7,481 nucleotides of DNA from an uncultured bacterium (GTDB lineage Bacteria; Bacillota_A; Clostridia; Oscillospirales; Oscillospiraceae), in contig CAMEHJ010000049.1 of the NCBI GenBank assembly GCA_945917385.1, positions 1-7,481 of the forward strand, read 5' to 3'. The translations under genes and the position numbers were made by a program. Position 1 is the stretch's first letter. The number at the start of each line of letters is the position of its first letter. Shown here piece after piece: positions 1 to 6,401 of the stretch. The notes below the pieces were generated by a model that did not search any database, was not told the origin of the DNA, and saw only the letters and a program-made list of their open reading frames with translations.

Positions 1-56
1 CGGAAAAGGTGTTTGAAAAATGGCGCGGGTATGTAGAGCGTGTGATAGGCAGGTGA
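1..56 (+). CDS. C-terminal end of an unidentified upstream gene (partial)
   Basis: Read from base 3, this frame is open from the left edge and ends at a TGA at 54-56. It gives 17 residues, EKVFEKWRGYVERVIGR. The other two forward frames close early, with a TAG at 34-36 and a TGA at 14-16. The fragment is charged and probably helical, but too short to assign to a family. It ends 4 bases before the next start codon, and its last codons contain the next gene's ribosome binding site. It is therefore very likely the preceding gene of the same operon; a glycosyltransferase or another polymer gene would be a guess from context only. Confidence 0.6.
   Translation, partial: EKVFEKWRGYVERVIGR
51..56 (+). 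promoter_or_regulatory. Ribosome binding site of the first glycosyltransferase, inside the upstream stop
   Basis: AGGTGA lies 4 bases before the ATG at 61 and includes the TGA stop of the upstream reading frame. This placement supports the ATG at 61 over the in-frame ATG at codon 10, which would delete the first beta strand of the GT-A fold. It also suggests translational coupling to the preceding gene. Confidence 0.6.
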
Positions 57-60
57 CAGA

Positions 61-1107
61 ATGAACGGAAATATTAAATTCAGCATAATGACCCCGGTTT
101 ACAAGGTAGAAAAATATCTCGACGAGTGTGTTTCCTCCGTTTTGAACCAGAGCTACGAAAACTTTGAGCTTATACTGGTGGATGACGGCTCGCCTGACCG
201 CAGCGGACAGATGTGCGATGAATGGGCGGCAAAGGACAAAAGAGTAAAGGTCATTCACAAAGAAAACGGCGGCGCCGTCTCCGCAAGATGCATGGGGATT
301 GAAAAGGCCGAGGGAGACTATTATATGTTTCTCGATTCGGACGATACGCTCCGGCCGTGCGCGCTCGAGGTGCTGTTTACCAAGATAAGCGAAACCGGCG
401 CCGACTGCCTGATATACGGCAGTGAAAAGAAGGCGGGCGACAGGGTCATCGAGCTTGGCGTCTGTGGGGAAAATGTCGCGGGACGGCTGATATGCGATAA
501 GCGCGAGGCGCTGGGCGTGATACTGACGGATGCAGCATATAATGCGCTGTGGCGCAAGTGCGCAAGAGCCGCCTGCTTTGACGGGCGGGATTATACCCCC
601 TATTACGCCGTGAGACACGGAGAGGACAGGCTGTGCAGTCTTGAGATCCTTGAAAACGCGAAAAGCTTTCTGTTCCTTTCCGAGATACTGCACAGCTACC
701 GCCACAATACGGAGAGCGTGACACAGACCATATGCTATGACGACCGCGAGGTTGACAACACCGTGGAGCTGCTTGTGGATGAAATGCTGCAAAGAACCGG
801 CGTTTTCGCGCAGGAGGACTATGACAGGCTTCAGAATATGCGCCTGAACAGCATAGCGGTCGAAGCGCACGCCAGAATGAAGTTCTGTTCAAGTACGGAA
901 AAAGCCATTGAGGGCTTAAAAATGCTGCGCGAGAACGACTTCGACGCAAAGATAATCGAGTCCGGCTACAAGAATGTGGAGGGCTACCACGGCAATGGCG
1001 GAGTGCACGGATACATTTACAGGATGAACATTTCCCTGCTAAGACAGCGCAGATACAAAACCATGCTTTTTATTGACCGCTCCATGCGCAGGCTTTCGGG
1101 AAGATGA
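61..1107 (+). CDS. Glycosyltransferase family 2 (GT-A fold)
   Basis: This is probably a cytoplasmic, inverting sugar transferase that adds one sugar from a nucleotide donor to a lipid-linked surface polysaccharide repeat. The GT2 domain fills about residues 6-210. It opens with FSIMTPVYKVEKYL, then has the nucleotide-binding VDDGS at 40-44, the metal-binding DSDD at 92-95, and an Glu-Asp pair at 188-189 (HGEDR) at the place where this family carries its catalytic base. The usual S-x-A-R-N-x-G loop reads SARCMG at 74-79, so the common Asn is replaced. Residues 210-348 are a mainly helical region ending in a strongly basic tail (RQRRYKT... RSMRRLSGR), which might touch the membrane; that is inference. 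There is no signal peptide or clear membrane segment. The 348-residue length is normal for the family. The flippase gene follows after 15 bases. The sugar specificity cannot be read from sequence. Confidence 0.92.
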   Translation: MNGNIKFSIMTPVYKVEKYLDECVSSVLNQSYENFELILVDDGSPDRSGQMCDEWAAKDKRVKVIHKENGGAVSARCMGIEKAEGDYYMFLDSDDTLRPCALEVLFTKISETGADCLIYGSEKKAGDRVIELGVCGENVAGRLICDKREALGVILTDAAYNALWRKCARAACFDGRDYTPYYAVRHGEDRLCSLEILENAKSFLFLSEILHSYRHNTESVTQTICYDDREVDNTVELLVDEMLQRTGVFAQEDYDRLQNMRLNSIAVEAHARMKFCSSTEKAIEGLKMLRENDFDAKIIESGYKNVEGYHGNGGVHGYIYRMNISLLRQRRYKTMLFIDRSMRRLSGR

Positions 1108-1122
1108 GCGGAAGGAACGCAG

Positions 1123-2571
1123 ATGAATAAATCGAAGGTTATTAGCTCGCTCATCTACAAATTTGCCGAGCGCTTTTCCGTTAAAGCTATCGGCCTTGTG
1201 ATAAGCATTATCCTCGCGCGACTGCTCTCGCCGGAGTATTTCGGGCAGATTGCCATTATCAACGTCTTCGTCGGCCTTTCGCAGACCTTCGTTGAGGGCG
1301 GACTGAATACGGCGCTGGTGCAGAGCAAGGAAGCGGACGACAGGGATTTTTCCACCGTGTTCTATATCTGCATGGCGGTATCGGCGCTCATGGTGGCGAT
1401 ACTGTTTTTCGCAGCTCCCTTTATCGCGGACTATTACAGAAACCCCGGAATCACGCTGCCGCTGCGATTTTATTCCGTCTCGCTCTTTTTCGGTGCGTTC
1501 AACTCCATCCAGATGGCAATTATCCAGCGCGAGCTTAAATTCAAGCAGCAGTTTGTCTGCTCTCTTATATCGACGGTGCTGTCGGGCTCGCTCGGCATTG
1601 CCCTCGCCTTTATGGGGGCGGGGATATGGGCGCTGGTTGGCTACTACTTTGCGTATGCCGTTGTCAGCAGCTTTGCGATGCTCATTGCCGTGCGCTGGGT
1701 GCCGAAAAGCGGATTCTCCCTTGACAGCGCAAAGCGGCTATACGGCTACGGCCTGCGTATATTTGCCTCGTCATTGATGACAAGTCTGTATAACGATATC
1801 CGCCCGCTCGTCATCGGAAGAAAGTTTTCCGACGCCGACCTCGGCTACTATGACAGGGGCCACCAGTTTTCAAGCCTTATCGCGCTGAATATAGATAACG
1901 CCGTGACCTCCGTGATGTTCCCTGTGTTTTCGCAGATGCAGGACGAGAAGGAGCGCCTTATCCGTACCGCGCGCAATTCACTCGGCATAAATGCCTTTTT
2001 GGTATTCCCCGTAATGCTCGGCATGGCGGCGGTGGCGGAGCCTATGGTGCGCCTTCTGCTGAAGGATGCGTGGCTGCCGAGCGTGATATTCATACAGATA
2101 CTCTGCATCGGTGAGGCGCAGATCCCGCTCACGACGACAAATCTCGTCGTACTCAAGGCGCTCGGCAGAAGCGATATTTTCATGAAGCAGGAGCTTTTGA
2201 GAAGGTCGCTCATGCTCATCGTGCTCGCGCTGACGGTGTTCTGCTTCGACTCTCCCGTCGCCATCGCGGTGGGCTTTACGTTCAGCGCGTGGCTTGACGC
2301 GTTTGTCACCTCACTGCCGATAAAGCGGCTGCTCGGCTACGGCTTTTTGGGTGAGCTTCGGGATGTGTGGAAGCTCATGCTTGCGTCGGCAGTGATGGCG
2401 GCGGTCGTGTACGCTATGAACCTTATCGCGCTGCCGCTTATCGTGAAGCTGCTGCTCCAGATACTTGCGGGCGCGGCGGTTTACCTCGGCGTCTGCACGG
2501 CGCTGAGGGCGGACAGCATTGTTTTCATACTGAATATTCTGAAAAAAAGAAGGGGAGGCAGCAATGAGTAA
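1123..2571 (+). CDS. Polysaccharide flippase, TuaB/WzxC-like (MOP superfamily)
   Basis: This integral membrane protein is expected to flip undecaprenyl-linked repeat units from the inner to the outer face of the cytoplasmic membrane. The 482-residue length matches the family. The protein is a run of about a dozen or more hydrophobic segments with short polar loops. An amphipathic N-terminus (KVISSLIYKFAERFSVKAI) leads into ISIILARLLSPEYFGQIAI, which is typical of the MOP/Polysacc_synt group. The LGYYDRG motif at residues 240-246 is a hallmark of the TuaB/WzxC branch, where related proteins read LGYYNRG. The C-terminus is short and basic (KKRRGGSNE). A GAAGGA ribosome binding site at 1111-1116 lies 6 bases before the ATG. 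The last 8 bases overlap the epimerase start. TuaB of Bacillus subtilis serves teichuronic acid, a uronic-acid polymer, which fits the epimerase next door, but substrate cannot be inferred safely from this similarity. Confidence 0.93.
   Translation: MNKSKVISSLIYKFAERFSVKAIGLVISIILARLLSPEYFGQIAIINVFVGLSQTFVEGGLNTALVQSKEADDRDFSTVFYICMAVSALMVAILFFAAPFIADYYRNPGITLPLRFYSVSLFFGAFNSIQMAIIQRELKFKQQFVCSLISTVLSGSLGIALAFMGAGIWALVGYYFAYAVVSSFAMLIAVRWVPKSGFSLDSAKRLYGYGLRIFASSLMTSLYNDIRPLVIGRKFSDADLGYYDRGHQFSSLIALNIDNAVTSVMFPVFSQMQDEKERLIRTARNSLGINAFLVFPVMLGMAAVAEPMVRLLLKDAWLPSVIFIQILCIGEAQIPLTTTNLVVLKALGRSDIFMKQELLRRSLMLIVLALTVFCFDSPVAIAVGFTFSAWLDAFVTSLPIKRLLGYGFLGELRDVWKLMLASAVMAAVVYAMNLIALPLIVKLLLQILAGAAVYLGVCTALRADSIVFILNILKKRRGGSNE
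2551..2558 (+). promoter_or_regulatory. Strong ribosome binding site of the epimerase, within the flippase gene
   Basis: AGGGGAGG lies 5 bases before the ATG at 2564, inside the last codons of the flippase (the Arg-Gly-Gly-Ser-Asn-Glu tail). The epimerase ATG and the flippase TAA stop share the sequence ATGAGTAA at 2564-2571, an 8-base overlap in different frames. The layout is typical of coupled translation and fixes the epimerase start. Confidence 0.7.
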
Positions 2572-3655
2572 ATGCACCATTTCCGGCAAAACCGTGTTTG
2601 TCACGGGCGCGGCCGGCTTCATAGGCAGCTTCCTTTGCGAAGAGCTGCTGAAACGGTTTGACAATGTTCGCGTCATCGGCATTGACAGCATGAACGATTA
2701 CTACGACGTTTCGCTGAAGGAATACAGGCTCGTTAAGCTGCGCGAGACGGCGGAGCGCTGCGCAGGGCATGGCTCAGACTTCGTTTTTGTGCGCGGCAAT
2801 ATGGCGGACAAGGCGACGATAACGGAGATTTTTGATAAGTATAAACCGGGCATCGTCGTCAATTTAGCGGCGCAGGCGGGCGTCAGGTACTCGATAGAAA
2901 ATCCCGATGTGTATATCGAGTCAAACCTCATCGGCTTTTACAACATCCTCGAAGCCTGCCGCCACTCCTACGATAAGGGCGAACTTGGGGTAGAGCATCT
3001 TGTCTACGCCTCAAGCTCCTCGGTCTACGGCAGCAATATCAAGGTGCCGTATTCCGTGGAGGACAGGGTGGATAACCCCGTGAGCCTCTATGCCGCGACA
3101 AAAAAGTCGGATGAGCTGCTTGCCCACGCCTACGCAAAGCTCTATGAGATACCGAGCACGGGACTGAGATTTTTCACGGTCTACGGTCCCGCCGGCCGCC
3201 CGGACATGGCCTACTACGGCTTTACGGACAAGCTTCGCGCCGGGCAGACGATAAAGGTTTTCAACTACGGCAACTGCAAGCGTGACTTCACCTATATCGA
3301 CGATATCGTGGAGGGCGTCATTCGTGTCATGCAGCGCGCGCCGGAGCGGGCAAAGGGCGCGGACGGGCTTCCGCTGCCGCCGTACAAAATTTATAACATC
3401 GGAAACAACTCACCCGAAAACCTGCTTGAGTTCATCCGGATTTTGCAGGAGGAGCTGGTCTCCGCCGGTGTGCTGCCGGAGGATTACGACTTTGCCGCGC
3501 ACACCGAGCTCGTGTCGATGCAGCCGGGGGATGTGCCCGTGACCTACGCCGACACCGCATCGCTTGAGCGCGATTTCGGCTTCAAGCCGAGCACGAGCCT
3601 GCGCGAGGGATTACGCCGCTTTGTACGCTGGTACAAGGAATACTACAGACTTTAA
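2564..3655 (+). CDS. UDP-glucuronate 4-epimerase-like NAD-dependent epimerase (extended SDR)
   Basis: This cytoplasmic enzyme is predicted to interconvert UDP-glucuronate and UDP-galacturonate through an NAD-bound 4-keto intermediate, supplying an acidic sugar donor. The Rossmann glycine motif GAAGFIG is at residues 15-21. IDSMNDYYDVSLK at 40-52 is characteristic of the UDP-glucuronate epimerase branch rather than GalE. AAQAGVRYS is at 102-110, the serine cluster YASSSSVYG at 148-156, and the catalytic YxxxK is Tyr176 and Lys180 in SLYAATKKS. GRPDMAYY follows at 211-218, then NYGNCKRDFTYIDD, IYNIGNNSPENLLEF and MQPGDVPVTYAD, all family landmarks. One oddity is that the normally strict GPWGRPDMA reads GPAGRPDMA, with Ala210 for Trp. 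The 363-residue length is a little above the roughly 330-350 usual for the family, partly through a loop near VSAGVLPEDYD. A related uronate-type epimerase with another hexuronate substrate remains possible. Confidence 0.94.
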   Translation: MSKCTISGKTVFVTGAAGFIGSFLCEELLKRFDNVRVIGIDSMNDYYDVSLKEYRLVKLRETAERCAGHGSDFVFVRGNMADKATITEIFDKYKPGIVVNLAAQAGVRYSIENPDVYIESNLIGFYNILEACRHSYDKGELGVEHLVYASSSSVYGSNIKVPYSVEDRVDNPVSLYAATKKSDELLAHAYAKLYEIPSTGLRFFTVYGPAGRPDMAYYGFTDKLRAGQTIKVFNYGNCKRDFTYIDDIVEGVIRVMQRAPERAKGADGLPLPPYKIYNIGNNSPENLLEFIRILQEELVSAGVLPEDYDFAAHTELVSMQPGDVPVTYADTASLERDFGFKPSTSLREGLRRFVRWYKEYYRL

Positions 3656-3660
3656 AGGAG
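3655..3660 (+). promoter_or_regulatory. Ribosome binding site of the hexapeptide acetyltransferase
   Basis: AAGGAG begins on the last base of the epimerase TAA stop (3653-3655) and lies 7 bases before the ATG at 3668. The intervening TAAAAAT is A/T-rich, so the site should be open and efficient. It supports the chosen start. Confidence 0.6.
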
Positions 3661-3667
3661 TAAAAAT

Positions 3668-4240
3668 ATGAAACCTGAGAACAAGATTTGCACCAAGGCA
3701 CAGCTCAAGGAGTATCTTGATGTGGAGCTTGCGCCGTATAAGCTTGATAATTACCGTAAGGTTCTTGCCTACGTTTTTCAGTTCAGCGAAAACGCCGTCA
3801 TCAGAAAATACATGAAAATTTTGCGGACGGCAGAGTACCACACCAATGCCGGACACAAGATAAGGTCGCTCATCTACACCATTCGTCTGAACAAAATGAT
3901 GCTCAAAACCGGTATTCACGTCGGCATGAACATCTGCGGCAAGGGCCTGCAGATCGCACACGTTGAGCCCTGCGGCTTCACGGGCGGCACGCAGGTCGGG
4001 GAAAACTGCCGCCTGCACGCGGTGTCCTTTACAATGGGCAACGGCGAAGAGGGCGGCCAGCCTACCATCGGGGACAACGTTGTCATCGGCATGGGCTCCA
4101 TGCTGATTGGCAATGTGACCATCGCGGACAATATCAGCATCGGCGCGGGCGCCGTAGTCACCAAGAGCTTTCTTGAGCCGGGCATAACCATTGCGGGCGT
4201 TCCGGCAAAGAAGATAAGCGACGGAACAAAGCATTATTGA
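3668..4240 (+). CDS. Serine acetyltransferase-type hexapeptide O-acetyltransferase (left-handed beta-helix)
   Basis: This soluble enzyme is predicted to move acetyl from acetyl-CoA to a hydroxyl group, here most likely on a sugar or repeat unit rather than on serine. The N-terminal 75 or so residues are helical and charged. From about residue 82 the sequence is a run of hexapeptide repeats: IHVGMNICGKGLQIAH, TQVGENCRLHAVSF, PTIGDNVVIGMGSMLIGNV, TIADNISIGAGAVVTKSF, and the closing IAGVPAKKI at 175-183. His98 in IAHVEPCGF sits where these enzymes carry the catalytic His. The 190-residue length is shorter than the CysE type, whose longer N-terminal helical domain and CysK-binding C-terminal tail are missing; that and the location argue against a role in cysteine synthesis. 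The gene lies 12 bases after the epimerase. A polysaccharide O-acetyltransferase is the best reading; the acceptor is unknown, and transfer of another acyl group cannot be excluded. Confidence 0.9.
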   Translation: MKPENKICTKAQLKEYLDVELAPYKLDNYRKVLAYVFQFSENAVIRKYMKILRTAEYHTNAGHKIRSLIYTIRLNKMMLKTGIHVGMNICGKGLQIAHVEPCGFTGGTQVGENCRLHAVSFTMGNGEEGGQPTIGDNVVIGMGSMLIGNVTIADNISIGAGAVVTKSFLEPGITIAGVPAKKISDGTKHY

Positions 4241-4248
4241 GTATTCAC

Positions 4249-4254
4249 GGGGAG
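4249..4254 (+). promoter_or_regulatory. Ribosome binding site that fixes the long start of the second glycosyltransferase
   Basis: GGGGAG lies 7 bases before the ATG at 4262 in the 21-base gap after the acetyltransferase, the widest gap in the window. The next in-frame ATG, codon 32 at 4355, has no comparable site before it. The 65-residue extension in front of the GT2 domain is therefore likely translated. Confidence 0.6.
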
Positions 4255-4261
4255 TTTTGTA

Positions 4262-5383
4262 ATGCCACTGGTTTTGAAAGCGCTCCGCAAGCTCGGCTTG
4301 AGCGACGCTGCATACGCCGCGCTCAGCCCTTTCTGCGGCGGGAAAAAGAATGATATGACGGCGCAGGCGGCGCTCCGGTGTCTCAATGCGTTCAGCGCGG
4401 ATGAGGGACGCTCGTCAATAAGGGAAACGCCGCTCGTCACCGAAAGCCGTGATACCGACCTTGATGTGATAATTCCCTGCTATAACGTGGAGAAATATCT
4501 CAAGGCGTGCATTGAATCGGTGCTTGCCCAGCAGACGAAATACAGAGTGCATATCATCGCCGTAAACGACGGCTCGACTGACGCAACGCCGCAGCTTCTG
4601 GACGCATACGCAAAGGATGAGCGCATCACCGTCATTCATCAGAAAAACCGCGGCCTGTCCGGTGCGAGGAATACCGGGCTTGAACACAGCACGGCGAGAT
4701 TTGTCTATTTTCTCGATTCTGACGATGTAATGCTGCCCAAAGCCGTTGAGACGCTTATGGACTGTGCGTACGATACCGGCGCCGGGATGGTGGAGGGCGG
4801 CTACCGCATCATGAGCGCCGACGGTGAAATGAAAGCGACGGTGGCGCACAGTTCGGGGAAAATGCCTGACGGAAAAAATCCGAACTTCGCCTGCGGAATT
4901 GTTTACAGACGTGAGCTGTTTTGCAATATCCGCTTCCCGGAGGGATACTGGTATGAGGACAGTATGCTTTCTCATGTGCTTCTTCCGACGTGTCTGAAAG
5001 ATGGTATGGAGTTTTACGGGGTCGGGGAGAGCGTATTTGCATACCGCGTAAATCCAGCGGGCATCACACACTCCGGCAGAACCAGTAAAAAGAGTCTTGA
5101 CGCACTTTGGGTGCATCTTCGTATGTATGAGGACAGAAAGAAGCTCGGCATAGAGGACGATATACATTATTATGAGTATATGCTGCGCATGGTTATCCTC
5201 ACATACCACCGCACCGAGAACCTGCCCGCAGAGGTCAGACGCGCCGTTTTCGCGGTCTGGGCGGATTTCTTCGACAAAAATTTCAATGCGTTCTCAACGG
5301 AAAGCGCGCGTTATAAAAAACTTGAAGGGTCGCTCAGAGAACAAAATTACGGCAGATACTGCCTGTTTTGCGGACTGAACTGA
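4262..5383 (+). CDS. Glycosyltransferase family 2 with N-terminal extension
   Basis: This is a second predicted inverting sugar transferase of the repeat-unit pathway, 373 residues long. The GT2 domain starts only at about residue 66: LDVIIPCYNVEKYL at 67-80, VNDGSTD at 101-107, GLSGARNTG at 131-139, the metal-binding DSDD at 152-155, and an EGYWYEDSML segment with Glu232-Asp233 at the catalytic-base position. All key elements are intact, and the SGARNTG loop is more canonical than in the first glycosyltransferase (61-1107). The C-terminal 110 residues are helical (TYHRTENLPAEVRRAVFAVW, then FFDKNFNAFS), as in many capsule GT2 enzymes. Residues 1-65 are not part of the GT-A fold: a basic amphipathic start (LVLKALRKLGL), an Ala-rich helix and a polar linker; I do not recognise this part. 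The TGA stop is only 6 bases before the next gene and lies in that gene's reading frame. Donor and acceptor are unknown. Confidence 0.93.
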   Translation: MPLVLKALRKLGLSDAAYAALSPFCGGKKNDMTAQAALRCLNAFSADEGRSSIRETPLVTESRDTDLDVIIPCYNVEKYLKACIESVLAQQTKYRVHIIAVNDGSTDATPQLLDAYAKDERITVIHQKNRGLSGARNTGLEHSTARFVYFLDSDDVMLPKAVETLMDCAYDTGAGMVEGGYRIMSADGEMKATVAHSSGKMPDGKNPNFACGIVYRRELFCNIRFPEGYWYEDSMLSHVLLPTCLKDGMEFYGVGESVFAYRVNPAGITHSGRTSKKSLDALWVHLRMYEDRKKLGIEDDIHYYEYMLRMVILTYHRTENLPAEVRRAVFAVWADFFDKNFNAFSTESARYKKLEGSLREQNYGRYCLFCGLN

Positions 5384-5389
5384 AAGAAC

Positions 5390-6400
5390 ATGGAGAGAAA
5401 AAAGAACAAAAAAACTATACTGTGGTTTCTGAAGGCGGCTGCGGCGGGCGTCACGGCGCTGCTGCTCATGTCGCTTCTCTGCGTTTTGTACTATAACGTC
5501 CCCGTGCATTACACTAATCCGAGCGGCGCTACGGAGTATTACTGGGAGCAGGGCCGCTTTTACAGCCGCGCTACCGAGGGCTTTGCCTGGGGCAGAACGA
5601 ATAACGAGGGCTTTAACAATCTTTTTGACCACCATGAGGGAGACAAAACCGATATCCTGCTCATGGGCACCTCGCACACGAACGGCTTCAACGTTGCCCA
5701 GGACGAGAATGTGGGAGCGGTACTCACGAGACTTTTCGGCGGAGAGCGCGTTGTTTACAACATCGGCACCGCCGGACACACCCTCATGTACAATCTCAAA
5801 AACCTGGATGACGCGCTGACATATTATAAGCCCACGGAGTATGCGATAATCGAGTGCAATTTCGTAACGGCAAAGAACGCAGAGCTCCGGGCGATACTTG
5901 ATAACAGCTACCCCGGTATTCCGTCTCATACCGGCGGACTTGTTACGCTGCTTCAGAAGATACCGTACCTGAGACTTCTATACACAAAGTACATAGAAGG
6001 CATGAATTTCGGCGGAGAGGCGGGCAGCTCAAGCCCCGACGACGACATGGCAGAAAACCGCGCGCTTTACGGGCAGGTCATGGCAAATGCGGCAAGCACC
6101 GCTGAAAAGCACGGTGTAAAGCTTATCATCGTTCTCGACTCTATGGTCTATATGGACGAGCAGCTCAACTGCTATGTCGATGTTGACGCTGCTTCGGTGG
6201 AGGCGATGGAGGAAATGTGCGCCGATAACGGCATCGAGTTTATTAACGCCTGTGAGACGCTCACGGCCGCAGCCAAAGAGAATATGCGTCTGCCCTACGG
6301 CTTTGCCAACACCGAGCCGGGCAGGGGGCATCTCAATAGCTGGGGACATGAGCTGCTTGCAGACTGCATTTACGGGCGCATAGCGCAGATGGAGGGCTGA
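5390..6400 (+). CDS. Membrane-anchored SGNH-like protein, likely acetyl-transfer partner of the adjacent MBOAT
   Basis: This predicted extracytoplasmic protein would complete polymer O-acetylation with the following gene. Residues 1-8 are rich in Lys/Arg and 10-35 form one hydrophobic segment, so it looks like a signal anchor with the remainder outside. The SGNH-type core begins with DILLMGTSHTNGFNV at 88-102; Ser95 is the likely nucleophile in a G-T-S-H version of block I. Next come YNIGTAGHTLMYNL (block II-like), KPTEYAIIECNFV, and near the end GHLNSWGHELLAD with His314 as likely catalytic His. The order Ser first, His last is that of DltD and PatB, not AlgX. The aspartate expected three residues before the His is missing (Gly311). 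The ribosome binding site is weak (GAAAGA around 5382-5387), so translation may depend on ribosomes ending at 5383. Pairing with an MBOAT is the strongest functional clue; an esterase or non-catalytic role is possible. Confidence 0.78.
   Translation: MERKKNKKTILWFLKAAAAGVTALLLMSLLCVLYYNVPVHYTNPSGATEYYWEQGRFYSRATEGFAWGRTNNEGFNNLFDHHEGDKTDILLMGTSHTNGFNVAQDENVGAVLTRLFGGERVVYNIGTAGHTLMYNLKNLDDALTYYKPTEYAIIECNFVTAKNAELRAILDNSYPGIPSHTGGLVTLLQKIPYLRLLYTKYIEGMNFGGEAGSSSPDDDMAENRALYGQVMANAASTAEKHGVKLIIVLDSMVYMDEQLNCYVDVDAASVEAMEEMCADNGIEFINACETLTAAAKENMRLPYGFANTEPGRGHLNSWGHELLADCIYGRIAQMEG
6391..6396 (+). promoter_or_regulatory. Ribosome binding site of the MBOAT gene, inside the SGNH gene
   Basis: GGAGGG lies within the last codons of the SGNH gene, 5 bases before the ATG at 6402. 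The SGNH stop TGA (6398-6400) and the ATG are separated by a single base. This fixes the start of the truncated reading frame at the right edge and points to coupled synthesis of the two partners. Confidence 0.65.
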
Positions 6401-6401
6401 G

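Noticed and set aside
3611..4234. A 207-codon open frame on the minus strand opposite the hexapeptide acetyltransferase
   Set aside because: It mirrors the GC-rich codons of a clear beta-helix gene; the product (Ala, Asp, His and Val rich) has no motif, and the gene organisation around it is entirely plus strand.
3668..4240. Annotation as a housekeeping serine acetyltransferase (cysE)
   Set aside because: The protein is short, lacks the CysE N-terminal helical domain and C-terminal CysK-binding tail, and sits among polysaccharide genes, so a sugar-directed acetyltransferase is more likely.
4415..5209. A 264-codon open frame on the minus strand opposite the second glycosyltransferase
   Set aside because: The translation shows no recognisable family, is rich in His, Arg and Val in a way typical of antisense reading, and lies wholly opposite a gene with intact GT2 motifs.
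5294..5929. A 211-codon open frame on the minus strand across the glycosyltransferase/SGNH junction
   Set aside because: It spans the end of one supported gene and the start of another and has no recognisable domain; best explained as a shadow frame.
5975..5999. A perfect 7-base inverted repeat (CTTCTAT / ATAGAAG) with an 11-base loop
   Set aside because: It is inside the SGNH coding region, A/T-rich, has a long loop and no U-tract, so it is not a convincing terminator or regulatory hairpin; repeats of this size occur by chance.
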